Part shown: piece after piece, positions 8,402-16,092 of the stretch
Layout of the letters: every line of letters begins with the position of its first letter
Position numbering within the stretch: the first letter of the stretch is position 1
Origin: Dehalococcoidia bacterium
Lineage (GTDB): Bacteria; Chloroflexota; Dehalococcoidia; Dehalococcoidales; E44-bin46
DNA: 43,658 nucleotides
Assembly: GCA_030605575.1 (NCBI GenBank)
Contig: JAUWIC010000016.1
Span: forward strand, 1-43,658
Direction of reading: 5' to 3'
Position numbers and translations under genes: made by a program
Notes under the pieces: model-generated
The model's database searches: none
The model's input: the letters and a program-made list of their open reading frames with translations, nothing else
What the model was told of the DNA's origin: nothing

Positions 8402-8479
8402 AGTAACACCTCTATTTAAAACGCTGGACTACAGGTATTGTTAATTGAAGTTTAGCAAAGGCAGGCTGTGGTGTAAAGT

Positions 8480-9163
8480 TCAAAGTCTTGCCAGTGCTGA
8501 GCGAGCGGCTTCAGTCTCGGCCTCTTTCTTACTTTTGCCTGAGCCACTGCCCAGTACAGTATCACCGACTCTTACCTCAACCGTGAATCTCCTGTCATGG
8601 TCTGGTCCCGTGGCTTCTATCACGTAGTAGGTCGGTGTCTGCTGCTCCCTGGCCTGGATAAGTTCCTGAAGTTGTGATTTATAATCAACCCCGGCACCCT
8701 GACTGATTACTTTCTGTAGTTCTTTATCAAGTAACCTCAGGATAAAATTCTTGGCGGTAGCTGAGCCCTGGTCAAGGAAAATAGCCGCTATCACTGCTTC
8801 TAAGGCTCCAGCCAGGTTGGCTGGCTTGTGCCGTCCACCACTTGCCTCTTCCCCCTTCCCCAGATAGAGATAATCACCAAGTCCGATGGCTCTGGCCGCC
8901 CGGGCTAGGGCATCTCGACGAACCAGGGTGGCGCGGAGCTTGGTCATCTCACCCTCAGTGAACGAAGGCAGGTCTTGGTATAGCTTTTCCGCCACTACCC
9001 AGCCTAAAACGGCATCACCCAGAAATTCAAGCCGCTCATTAGAGGTTGGGGCAAAGTCCGGGTTCTCATTAATATAGGAGCTATGAACCAGGGCTTGCTC
9101 TAGCAAAGGGGGGTCGTTAAAGGAAACGCCCAGAATCTCTTGCAGAACAGCTAAATCAGCCAA
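8480..9163 (-). CDS. rnc: Ribonuclease III
   Basis: This endoribonuclease cleaves double-stranded RNA for rRNA and mRNA processing. The 227 residues comprise an RNase III domain with the signature NERLEFLGDAVLGWV at about residues 40-54 (catalytic Glu and Asp), a second acidic site at ALEAVIAAIFLDQG, and a C-terminal double-stranded RNA-binding domain ending KSKKEAETEAARSALARL. A TTG start at 9163 with AAAGGAAG upstream is used. It is the first gene of a minus-strand group; 78 bases separate it from the small basic protein. Confidence 0.95.
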   Translation of the reverse strand: MADLAVLQEILGVSFNDPPLLEQALVHSSYINENPDFAPTSNERLEFLGDAVLGWVVAEKLYQDLPSFTEGEMTKLRATLVRRDALARAARAIGLGDYLYLGKGEEASGGRHKPANLAGALEAVIAAIFLDQGSATAKNFILRLLDKELQKVISQGAGVDYKSQLQELIQAREQQTPTYYVIEATGPDHDRRFTVEVRVGDTVLGSGSGKSKKEAETEAARSALARL

Positions 9164-9238
9164 AGCTAACTTCCTTTCTTAAATAACCTAGCAGTTCAGC
9201 ATAAACAGTCAACTCTGCCCTGTCAAATGCTCCTGCTA

Positions 9239-9267
9239 TTGCTACAGGCACAGCTAGATGCTATAAT
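9239..9267 (+). promoter_or_regulatory. Promoter of tRNA-Gln
   Basis: TTGCTA (9239-9244) and TATAAT (9262-9267) are separated by 17 bases and lie 11 bases before the tRNA, a standard sigma-70-like arrangement. Confidence 0.75.
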
Positions 9268-9278
9268 TTTAGGTGCGC

Positions 9279-9349
9279 TGGGGAATAGTCTAGTGGTAGG
9301 ACGGCGGACTCTGGATCCGTTAGGGAAGGTTCGAATCCTTCTTCCCCAG
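9279..9349 (+). tRNA. tRNA-Gln(CTG)
   Basis: The acceptor arms TGGGGAA and TTCCCCA pair fully. The anticodon arm is GCGGA-CTCTGGA-TCCGT with anticodon CTG, and the T arm contains GGTTCGAATCC. CCA is not encoded. It ends one base before the stop codon of the convergent RNase J-like gene. Confidence 0.93.
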
Positions 9350-10708
9350 CTAAAGTTTATATTCCACTCCATTTACCGGACAGACTACCTCAGTTTTCAG
9401 GTCGCTAATATAGGTGGCTAGCAATCGGGGTCGCTCGGTGTGGATAGGGTATAACCGTCCTGGATTTATTTCCTGTATAGCCCATTTCAATTGGTCGGGA
9501 TTTATGTGCCCTGAGGCATGCACCTGATAGAGGGGTAAGCCGCAGATTTCCAGCCAGTTGAGAAGCTTGTTGTAGTCAATCTCCATCTCCTCATTGAAAG
9601 GTTCACTCTGCGACAGGATATAGACGCTTCCCGGTTCAGGTTGAACCTCAACCATCTCGTTCATATCCCAAAACGACGCCGCCAGAAGTAGTTCATCTTG
9701 ATGGGCGTTGACATAGCGGGCGTCAACCATCTTGCCCGGGTAGTGCTCCATCAAGATATTCTCCCACGCATATCGTATCTTCTTCTTCCTCTGAAATATA
9801 CGGATACAGGGGTCGTCTAGCCCGAACAGGTTGAGGTGTTTGTCATCTCGGAGGTTATGAACCAGCCACGCCTGTTTGGTGGACACCGCCAATTGTCGGT
9901 TATTGGTCTTGGCGGCTTGCCAGAATGTGGTCAGCCTATCCATATCATTGAGGTAGAAGCCAGCCAGGGCCAGCCTCCGGGTAGTTGATACTATACCTCC
10001 TATTTTTTCGGCTACCTCATTCTCGGTGACCATCTTGGCATCAACGATATTGGTTGCCTCGGTAATCAATACATCGGGGTGGACCTGCTTTGCCCTGTCT
10101 ATGAACTCCCGGCTCATAGCCGCTTGGGGTCCGTGCAACCTGAAATCCCCGGTATAAGTGATTACTCCGTTTGAGGTGTAGATGATAAACCCGTAGGCTC
10201 CGGGAACCGAATGGTCAACATGGATTGGCTCCAGTTTTATTGAGCCGATATTTAATTTATCTCCCGTCCTGAAGGTGTGAAATTTTTTATATACCTGCTC
10301 GCCTTGGCTTGAACTGAGATTGGCTATTCTATACTCGGTACGCTGCCCGGTGCTGGCTAACTCTCTGGCGACTATCATGGTCTTGGCTGTCTCACCGCAA
10401 AATATGGGCACCGAGTCTTTCACATACCGAATGTAGTCCCAGTGGTCAGCATGGGGGTGGCTGAGGACTATGGCATTTATGGCTGGCTCACCCTCGTCCC
10501 TTTTATACAGCCCGCTTATTTTGGGTAAAATCCCAAGATAAATAAGGTGCTTTTCTTCCCGCGGGCTTAGGTACGGCTCGTCATAGAATTGCCTTTCCCG
10601 CCCGAAGTTCTTACCGAAATCCAGGAAGATAGACGTATCCCCATCCCTCAGTAATATCTTATTACCGCCAATCTCACCGGTGCCTCCATAAAATGTCAGC
10701 GATGTCAT
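9350..10708 (-). CDS. RNase J-like beta-CASP metallo-hydrolase
   Basis: The 452-residue protein begins FYGGTGEIGGNKILLRDGD, the RNase J/beta-CASP opening. The zinc site SHPHADHWDYI lies near residue 82, TGDFRLHG near residue 190, and the final HASGHINPDQL and IHTERP motifs near 400-430. It is shorter than classical RNase J (about 555 residues), lacking most of the C-terminal domain, so an RNase J paralogue or a nucleic-acid exonuclease of unknown target is the safest call. The ATG is preceded by AGAGGGTGTG. It is convergent with tRNA-Gln. Confidence 0.8.
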   Translation of the reverse strand: MTSLTFYGGTGEIGGNKILLRDGDTSIFLDFGKNFGRERQFYDEPYLSPREEKHLIYLGILPKISGLYKRDEGEPAINAIVLSHPHADHWDYIRYVKDSVPIFCGETAKTMIVARELASTGQRTEYRIANLSSSQGEQVYKKFHTFRTGDKLNIGSIKLEPIHVDHSVPGAYGFIIYTSNGVITYTGDFRLHGPQAAMSREFIDRAKQVHPDVLITEATNIVDAKMVTENEVAEKIGGIVSTTRRLALAGFYLNDMDRLTTFWQAAKTNNRQLAVSTKQAWLVHNLRDDKHLNLFGLDDPCIRIFQRKKKIRYAWENILMEHYPGKMVDARYVNAHQDELLLAASFWDMNEMVEVQPEPGSVYILSQSEPFNEEMEIDYNKLLNWLEICGLPLYQVHASGHINPDQLKWAIQEINPGRLYPIHTERPRLLATYISDLKTEVVCPVNGVEYKL

Positions 10709-10814
10709 ATCACACCCTCTTTCATTAGTCGCCTGTAGAGATATTTATCTTTATTTTACCTCTACTGGCTTATCTTTGCACCTTTCCCCAACAGTAAAGA
10801 TTAAGCAAGAGGAG

Positions 10815-10844
10815 TTGCTTTTTAGCCTTGGTTAAAGCTATAAT
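10815..10844 (+). promoter_or_regulatory. Orphaned original promoter of tRNA-Glu
   Basis: TTGCTT (10815-10820) and TATAAT (10839-10844) with an 18-base spacer lie 22 bases before the tRNA-Glu 5' fragment. This is the normal distance for a tRNA promoter, so it probably drove the intact gene before the element inserted. It now points at a half tRNA and antisense into the Xre gene. Confidence 0.6.
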
Positions 10845-10860
10845 GAATTCCAGAGTCAAA

Positions 10861-11049
10861 TTAGGTGGCGCATTCGTCTAGTGGCTTAGGACACCTCCCT
10901 CTCAAGGAGGATTTAGCTTCAGAATTCACAGGAAGTTGTGAACTAATCTTCGCTGCCAGTTGTGGGCTTGCCCTTCTTTGCCCACTCAAAATCATAGAGA
11001 TATAAGACTTACTGATACCTAGCTCTTTAGCTAATTCCACCTGTTTCAT
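10861..11049 (-). CDS. Xre/Cro-type regulator with att-encoded tail
   Basis: The 62-residue protein opens with a helix-turn-helix, KQVELAKELGISKSYISMIL, followed by SGQRRASPQLAAKI, a compact Cro/CI DNA-binding domain. The ATG at 11049 has a strong AAAGGAGG site. The last 15 or so residues (from SLRGRCPKPL) are the antisense of the tRNA fragment, and the stop codon TAA at 10861-10863 is in host flanking DNA. The protein end is therefore fixed only upon integration. A promoter of the form TTGACA-17-TATATT lies upstream on the same strand. It is likely the element's repressor. Confidence 0.75.
   Translation of the reverse strand: MKQVELAKELGISKSYISMILSGQRRASPQLAAKISSQLPVNSEAKSSLRGRCPKPLDECAT
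10865..10911 (+). repeat. attL: 5' half of tRNA-Glu (47 bp)
   Basis: The sequence matches 18998-19044 exactly and then diverges (ATTTAG versus GATCAC). It includes the D arm and the whole CCTCC-CTCTCAA-GGAGG anticodon arm but no T arm, so it cannot be a functional tRNA. Confidence 0.92.
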
Positions 11050-11109
11050 TTTTAGCCTCCTTTTTGTCTATTTATGTTTCGTATCTTACCCTCTTACTAG
11101 TTCATCTTT

Positions 11110-11138
11110 AATATAGCACCTATCGCCTAATTTGTCAA
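11110..11138 (-). promoter_or_regulatory. Leftward promoter for the Xre gene
   Basis: On the minus strand TTGACA (11138-11133) and TATATT (11115-11110) are separated by 17 bases, a near-consensus promoter 60 bases before the Xre start codon. Confidence 0.75.
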
Positions 11139-11194
11139 TTCCTTTAGCCAGTAAAAATAGTTCAAAAATAGTTAAGTTCCCTATCTGGCAGAAG

Positions 11195-11224
11195 TTGACA
11201 GTTCAAAGGTGGATGTGATATAAT
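11195..11224 (+). promoter_or_regulatory. Rightward promoter for element genes
   Basis: TTGACA (11195-11200) and TATAAT (11219-11224) with an 18-base spacer form a consensus promoter directed at the second Xre gene and the replication region. With the leftward promoter it forms a back-to-back switch region of about 200 bases. Confidence 0.8.
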
Positions 11225-11246
11225 AAGGAAACTGAAGAGGCATAGT

Positions 11247-11468
11247 ATGGGCATAACAAAAGACAACTTGCCAAAGGTAATGACCGCTATAAGAAAAGCT
11301 CTAGGCTTATCCCAGACTGAAATGGCTAAACGGGCAGGGATAAGTAGGCAGATGCTCTCTTATTATGAGACGGGTCAAAGTGTTCCGACTACGCACAGTC
11401 TAGACAGTTGGATACTGGCAGTCAAACTGGAGATTAACAAGCTCAAACCAGAAACACCGCCTAACTGA
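11247..11468 (+). CDS. Xre-family HTH regulator
   Basis: The 73-residue protein has a classic HTH_3 domain: ALGLSQTEMAKRAGISRQMLSYYETGQSVPT covers recognition and support helices (residues about 18-48), then a short tail. The ATG is preceded by GAAGAGGC. It is first in the rightward transcript and faces the other Xre protein across a double promoter region, as in temperate phage or ICE switches. Confidence 0.85.
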   Translation: MGITKDNLPKVMTAIRKALGLSQTEMAKRAGISRQMLSYYETGQSVPTTHSLDSWILAVKLEINKLKPETPPN

Positions 11469-11593
11469 ACCTCCCAGCTATCCCCAGAAGCCCCAGAATC
11501 AAAATCTAAGCCCCTAAATTGGTTATATGGGCAAATCTATACCCAAACCACGCTTAGAAGCCTCGTGTGTCCCTATAGAAAAAAGAAAGGAGA

Positions 11594-11641
11594 ATGATAA
11601 TGGAATTATGGAAACGACAGAGGAAGGGAGATGCTCACTAG
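11594..11641 (+). CDS. Possible 15-residue leader peptide
   Basis: AAAGGAG precedes an ATG at 11594. The frame reads MIMELWKRQRKGDAH and ends at TAG 11639-11641, overlapping the ATG of the next gene at 11631. It could serve translational coupling. It is short and may be chance. Confidence 0.25.
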   Translation: MIMELWKRQRKGDAH

Positions 11642-11822
11642 ACAAGTAACGGGTATGCTATGCCCTCTATTCAAATCAGACTGTAAGGAAGAGCAATGCC
11701 CGTTCTACAATGCCAAAAACCGTAGCTGTATCCTAGTTAAAGCAGTTGTAGCCATAATTAGGACAGCACCAGAAAACAAAACAAAGGAGCAAGAGTATGA
11801 TAGAATAATTAGAGCGGGTTAA
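11631..11822 (+). CDS. Small cysteine-rich protein (63 residues)
   Basis: The protein contains MLCPLFKSDCKEEQCPFYNAKNRSC, with five cysteines at about residues 11-32 that could bind one zinc or iron ion, followed by a hydrophobic helix and a charged tail. The start at 11631 has GAGGAAGGGA upstream; an internal ATG at 11655 is an alternative. The 3' end overlaps the ATPase start. Function is unknown. Its place just before a replication-type ATPase is typical of plasmid or phage early regions. Confidence 0.5.
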   Translation: MLTRQVTGMLCPLFKSDCKEEQCPFYNAKNRSCILVKAVVAIIRTAPENKTKEQEYDRIIRAG

Positions 11823-12843
11823 AGTCGAGAAATACTTAGGCAAAGACATTACCGGTATACTCAATAACCCAGCACCTGAGCCGATACCCATACTGGATAA
11901 AGGCATATTAGTTAAGGGGTCAAGAGCGTGTATTTATGCCAAACCAAAAGTAGGTAAGTCTGTTTTTGCTGTCCAAATGGGCTTATGCTGTGCCAGTGGG
12001 CTGTCTTTCCTTGATATAGCTGTTACTCACAAGGTCAACGTTCTATACCTCAACTTTGAAATAGACGATTATATGTTGGAGCAGCGAATTATGGGAATTA
12101 AAGGCAAGCTCATGCTAGACGAAGTGCCGCAGTTCCGCAAACTGACTCTACTGGGGGAGGATGTCCCCCTGCTTGATACAAATGCTGGGCTAGTGCAAGT
12201 TTATGACATTCTGAACGTGCACAATTCTCAGGGATTCCACGTTGACCTTCTAATCTGGGATTGTAGGTATAAGACTATTAATAAGAGCGAGATTCAAGAC
12301 GACATCGTGAAACACTGGTGCCGAAATATGGAGGAGTTAATCAATGTCTGGGATTTTACCCCCTTGATTGTCCATCACGAAGGCAAGATGACTCTGGGCG
12401 TAGGTGCTGGTAGTAGTACATTTGACCGATGGGTAAACACCGCTATCCAGATTGTCCCTCACCATTGGAAAAGTGCTTTGCTGCCCAGTAAAGAAAAGAA
12501 AGTTTACATCGGAGGTAACTATACAGCAGGCTATGAGCAATGCGTTGTGTTGGATTTCCCTGTCCATTGGATTGGTGGCTATGAAGTGTGGCAAAAATCT
12601 ATGAGTAAAAAAGAGAAGGCGATGAGTTTCATCCTAGAGACGTTACAAGACGGGGCAATGCCACAAGAAGAGCTGGAGGAAAAAGCTGGGGCAGTGGAAA
12701 TCACAAGGTCAACCTTTTTTGAGGCATTGGGGGAACTTAAAAAATGCCGGCAAATACGCTCTAGACAAGACCCAGACAAGTCAGGGCGGTATAATATTGT
12801 TGAGCTAGTCGCTGAACCCGCAGAACTCGCACTAGCTGCGTAA
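11797..12843 (+). pseudogene. RepA/RAD55-like ATPase with in-frame stop at codon 4
   Basis: A strong AAAGGAG site precedes an ATG at 11797, but codon 4 is TAA (11806-11808). The same frame then runs open for 345 codons. The Walker A motif AKPKVGKS is encoded just before the internal ATG at 11977, and Walker B is DLLIWD; a C-terminal winged-helix-like segment follows. This is the layout of RepA/RAD55-like hexameric ATPases used for element replication. No ATG, GTG or TTG occurs between the stop and Walker A, so a downstream restart would give a protein without its P-loop. Either a nonsense mutation has inactivated it or there is readthrough. Confidence 0.7.
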
Positions 12844-12911
12844 CGCCAAACTTTCAAATGTTTAAAAGTTTAAAAATTTAATATATTTTGTAAGGGGAGA
12901 GAGGACAGGCA

Positions 12912-13088
12912 ATGACTGAATTGGAGAAGATGTTGTTTATCAAGGCAAGACTGCTGGAAGGGAACACCAAAGAGCAGGCTAAGCGGGCATACAATAAGCA
13001 AGCCCAACTGGAGAAGCTATATGGTAAAGTCCAATTTACTGTAGCTATAACCTCACGAGGCACAGGACATTGTCCTTACTATATATAA
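12912..13088 (+). CDS. Small helical protein (58 residues)
   Basis: The frame starts at ATG 12912 after GGGGAGAGAGGACAGGC and reads MTELEKMLFIKARLLEGNTK, continuing with a basic, alanine- and glutamine-rich helix and ending CPYYI. No family is recognised. It follows the ATPase by 68 bases on the same strand. Spacing and ribosome binding site make it plausible, but it is short. Confidence 0.4.
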   Translation: MTELEKMLFIKARLLEGNTKEQAKRAYNKQAQLEKLYGKVQFTVAITSRGTGHCPYYI

Positions 13089-13193
13089 TAAATAATGTCT
13101 GTCCTTGTCCGTGTCACTTCAGAATTGACATTGCGAGGGTGATTCAAAAGTGCTACCCTCTGGTTAATAGCGATAAGAAAGGGAGGAATTAGC

Positions 13194-13961
13194 ATGGTTC
13201 AACCGAGCCGTAGAGATTTTGATGACCTCGTTCAGAAAGATATATTGGAAGAGCTAGACAAATGGGACAGCCAAGTGAGGCAATATCACACAAGTCTGCG
13301 TGACCCAAGCCTTGACTATTTTAAACGTTCAATTTATCTATTGGCAGAAATGATACAAGCGATATCTAAGCCTGTCAGTGGATGGGGTCCAAGATTTGAT
13401 AGAAATAGCCTAGTGCCTATTGCCTTGGCTTATTCAGTGGCTGGCTCTTTAAGGAGCCTAAGGATAGCATACAAGTTGTTACTTGATGGCTATTTCCTGG
13501 AAGGTGACGCAGCAATGAGAATGGTTAAAGAATGGGCAGAGGTTTCAGTTTTAGTTCAGGCCAACCCTAGCTTGGCCAAGCGTCAGATTGAGGAAGGTGT
13601 TCGTGACCAAGACAGAAGAATTGCCTCTAGGTCATCGCCCGAAGTCCAGACTCTATTAAGGAAGATGAATAAGACTTTTGGGCAGCTTTCTCAAAGGCAA
13701 CACGTTACTCGCATCGCAATTCGACTTAGTCGCCTGTTGCAGCGTGGTGAGCATGAATTGCTCGTCGCTGGCACAGCCAGTGATGAAATGCTGAGTAAGG
13801 ATGGATTAGCCCTTGCGGGAATGGCCCTCAATGTTATCCGAGTTCTGCAACGTCACTTCAGAGCAGTTCCGTCTCAATGGCAATCAAAGCTCAAAGAGAT
13901 TGAGAAACAAACGGAACAACGTAAGACCCTACTGGCAAAGAAGGTCGATAGAGAAGGATAG
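13194..13961 (+). CDS. Cargo protein A, all-helical, unknown
   Basis: I do not recognise this 255-residue protein. It is predicted largely alpha-helical: an N-terminal amphipathic part (DDLVQKDILEELDKWDSQVR), a hydrophobic central helix pair (LAYSVAGSLRSLRIAYKLLLDGYF), an arginine-rich middle and a lysine/glutamate-rich coiled end. No signal peptide or membrane anchor is seen. The ATG has an excellent AAGGGAGG site. It is the first of the repeat-separated cargo genes of the tRNA-Glu element. A role in defence is possible from context only. Confidence 0.6.
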   Translation: MVQPSRRDFDDLVQKDILEELDKWDSQVRQYHTSLRDPSLDYFKRSIYLLAEMIQAISKPVSGWGPRFDRNSLVPIALAYSVAGSLRSLRIAYKLLLDGYFLEGDAAMRMVKEWAEVSVLVQANPSLAKRQIEEGVRDQDRRIASRSSPEVQTLLRKMNKTFGQLSQRQHVTRIAIRLSRLLQRGEHELLVAGTASDEMLSKDGLALAGMALNVIRVLQRHFRAVPSQWQSKLKEIEKQTEQRKTLLAKKVDREG

Positions 13962-14025
13962 TTCAGAAAAGTAGTTGAAAGTTGCCCTAAGTCTTACGTG
14001 ATTTCTTAATCCATTTATCTGCTGC

Positions 14026-14094
14026 TCTTTTTTGTGTTTTTGAAGCCGGATACGTAATATAATAGCGTATTTGCTCTCAATGGGGTGCGTGGGG
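14026..14094 (+). repeat. Cargo-spacing repeat, copy a
   Basis: Matches the consensus CTTTTTTGT(A/G)T ... CGG(G)TA ... ATAATA ... TCAATGGGGTGCGTGGGG. It lies between cargo A and cargo B. See the copies at 15148-15289, 15908-15979 and 17072-17110. Confidence 0.65.
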
Positions 14095-14155
14095 TATCGG
14101 CAATTCAAATCACTCTGTGATAAAATTGAAAGGGAGTGAATCTGGAGGTGATGCG

Positions 14156-14998
14156 ATGAAAGTGTCCCACATTTTTAATATCCTCAGAGAATTCCCGAAA
14201 ATAGTCTTGTCTAAAGCATTCCCATCATACAGCTATAAAGGTGTCATTAATGCGCAAATCAGAGTTTATAATAGACTAAAAAAATCGGCCCTGGACATGT
14301 CAGAAAATGAGCTATTGAACTCACTCATAATTTCAAGGATTGAAACTTGGCCCAGGGCAGCCCCTAAAGAGGTAGAATATGCTCATTACGCACCGCTTCT
14401 TGAATATCCTCATAAGGGACTTGAAGACGTAATCTGGGCAATAGTTGAATGGGAGTGTATTCTTAGTCGCCAAGAATATGTTTTTAACCGACTTTCCAAA
14501 ATGGGTCTTTCGCCTTGGGAGGTGTCAGAAGAGATACGGCGTTTTCGGTTGCAAGTAATGGGAGATATACAAGAGAGTATTCAGAAGAAAGTTAAAAAAA
14601 CAGAAACTAGCGTGGTTGGGAGAACATGGAAACCAACCGCATTTGGTATCTTGACTATCATTAGCGGGTGTTTTGCTATTACCTTTGGTGGTATTGAAGC
14701 TACTATAAGTGCGCTCTTAGTCCGAACAGGTTTTCCCCCAAGTCCAGTACTTGGAAAGAGCGTTGGGGGGATTGCAATAAGTAGCATTCTATTGATAGTT
14801 CTTGGAATAATATGCCTAATTGGTGGCATCTTTGCCCTTAGAAGGAGATTTTGGAGGCTTGCGTTCGTTTGTTTGATGTCAGGCGCGGTAAGTAATGTCC
14901 TTTTGTTGGGCGTACCAGGTGGGTTATGGTACATGATTCCAGCCGCCATATTCCTAGAACGCGGAAAGAAGGAATTTGGTGACTCAAGAAGACGTTGA
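14156..14998 (+). CDS. Cargo protein B with C-terminal membrane segments
   Basis: The 280-residue protein has a soluble N-terminal half with acidic helices (about residues 1-150) and then at least three hydrophobic segments: FGILTIISGCFAITFGGIEA, ISSILLIVLGIICLIGGIFAL and a final stretch around VCLMSGAVSNVLLLGVPG. It is therefore an inner-membrane protein with a cytosolic domain. I chose ATG 14156 because GGAGGTG lies 5 bases upstream; a GTG at 14117 would add 13 residues. No family is recognised. Cargo neighbours suggest an accessory, possibly defensive, role. Confidence 0.6.
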   Translation: MKVSHIFNILREFPKIVLSKAFPSYSYKGVINAQIRVYNRLKKSALDMSENELLNSLIISRIETWPRAAPKEVEYAHYAPLLEYPHKGLEDVIWAIVEWECILSRQEYVFNRLSKMGLSPWEVSEEIRRFRLQVMGDIQESIQKKVKKTETSVVGRTWKPTAFGILTIISGCFAITFGGIEATISALLVRTGFPPSPVLGKSVGGIAISSILLIVLGIICLIGGIFALRRRFWRLAFVCLMSGAVSNVLLLGVPGGLWYMIPAAIFLERGKKEFGDSRRR

Positions 14999-15126
14999 CG
15001 TTATCACAGAGCTTTCGAGTTGTATCAATCTAGAGTATTACCAGCTATGATAGGCTGCTGACATGTGACCCCATTATTCTTGCCAATATAGGGGTTTCAC
15101 TCATATGACAACCTTATATCCACCTA

Positions 15127-15156
15127 AATAGGGGGGTCTCGCCTATCCCCTTTTTT
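15127..15156 (+). terminator. Possible rho-independent terminator after cargo B
   Basis: ATAGGGG ... CTATCCCC can form a GC-rich stem immediately followed by TTTTTT. It lies about 130 bases after the cargo B stop codon. The T-run is also the first part of a cargo-spacing repeat, so the terminator may be part of that unit. Confidence 0.45.
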
Positions 15157-15289
15157 GTATTAAAAAGTCGGGTATAGAACAGTATTATCTATCTACAGAG
15201 CTTTGCATAATGTGGTATTTTTGTAAATCCTGAAAACAGAAGGGATATATGAGCGTCAAATCGGCATCAATGGGGCACGTGGGGGGTTG
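15148..15289 (+). repeat. Cargo-spacing repeat, copy b (interrupted)
   Basis: The left half has CCTTTTTTGTATT, TCGGGTATA and ATTATCTATCT; the right half has CGGCATCAATGGGG followed by GTGGGGGG. About 72 bases interrupt the unit after ATCTATCT. Confidence 0.6.
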
Positions 15290-15310
15290 ACAACTTCTTA
15301 ACACGGAGTT

Positions 15311-15835
15311 CTATTCTATATCATATTGCTTTAATAATTTTTCTAGACCTTCCATAAACCGTCGCATATAAATAATCAGTTGGCGTCGAGTATCTACCTC
15401 TTCTTGAACTTGTCCAAATAGCCTCTTCTCAAATACGAGTGCTGCTGCCGACAATGCAAGTGGTGGGCGTTCCCCTATCACATTCATGTCCATGCTATAT
15501 TGCAAACCTCCAAGAGCCACTGACCTCATCCAATCGTCAAAACCTTTCTCTTCCTTCCCAAAATGATGGTAAACTAAATGGTCAAGTATATCTAAACATT
15601 CTTCCCCTTTATGTTTCTCTAGTCCTTCACACTCACACGTGTAAACTATCAGCCACATGTCAAGAATAAATAGTTCCCAGCATATTTTAATGAAATCTTC
15701 CTCATTTCTTATCTCAAAACCTAAATCTTTGGCAAATTTTTTGACGCCCTTCTCCCTCAACAATCTTGATAGCCAATAAAGGTACAATGCCTCCGCAAAT
15801 AGTTTTCTTGAGAGTTTTACCTTTTGCTGTTTCAC
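15311..15835 (-). CDS. Cargo protein C, helical, unknown
   Basis: This 174-residue protein on the opposite strand starts at GTG 15835 with AAGGAG upstream. It is predicted helical, with a hydrophobic segment around KICWELFILDMWLIVYTCEC and clustered cysteine/histidine residues (CECEGLEKHKGEEC, HLVYHHFGKE) that might bind metal. No family is recognised. It is the only cargo gene in the reverse orientation, which argues that the cargo genes were acquired separately. Confidence 0.55.
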   Translation of the reverse strand: MKQQKVKLSRKLFAEALYLYWLSRLLREKGVKKFAKDLGFEIRNEEDFIKICWELFILDMWLIVYTCECEGLEKHKGEECLDILDHLVYHHFGKEEKGFDDWMRSVALGGLQYSMDMNVIGERPPLALSAAALVFEKRLFGQVQEEVDTRRQLIIYMRRFMEGLEKLLKQYDIE

Positions 15836-15907
15836 GACAGATATCTCCTTGTCTATTTGCCTACTTTATACCATAGGAATTACCTGCTATCAAGTGATAT
15901 TTACTTT

Positions 15908-15979
15908 CCTTTTTTGTATTTGTTAAATTCGGGTATAATGTATAATAATCTATCTGGCATCAATGGGGTAGGTGGGGGT
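15908..15979 (+). repeat. Cargo-spacing repeat, copy c (most complete)
   Basis: Contains CCTTTTTTGTATTTG, TTCGGGTATAATG, ATAATCTATCTGGCATCAATGGGG and GGTGGGGG. The internal TTTTTG-17-TATAAT could act as a promoter for the AlbA_2 gene that follows. Confidence 0.65.
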
Positions 15980-16092
15980 CTCTATTGATAGCGTAATCAC
16001 GTGCAATACTATGCGGTTTCTAGTTATAATGTAGGTGGGTGCCAATTGCCTAGAATCTGAGACACCTTGTCTGACTGGTGGAGGTAGATAGG

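Larger units (their letters stand above)
14999..15310. other. Intergenic region with terminator and split repeat
   Basis: No gene is seen. The region holds a terminator-like hairpin before T6 at about 15127-15156 and a cargo-spacing repeat whose two halves (15148-15188 and 15261-15289) are separated by about 72 bases of unrelated sequence. The genes on either side point towards each other. Confidence 0.6.
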
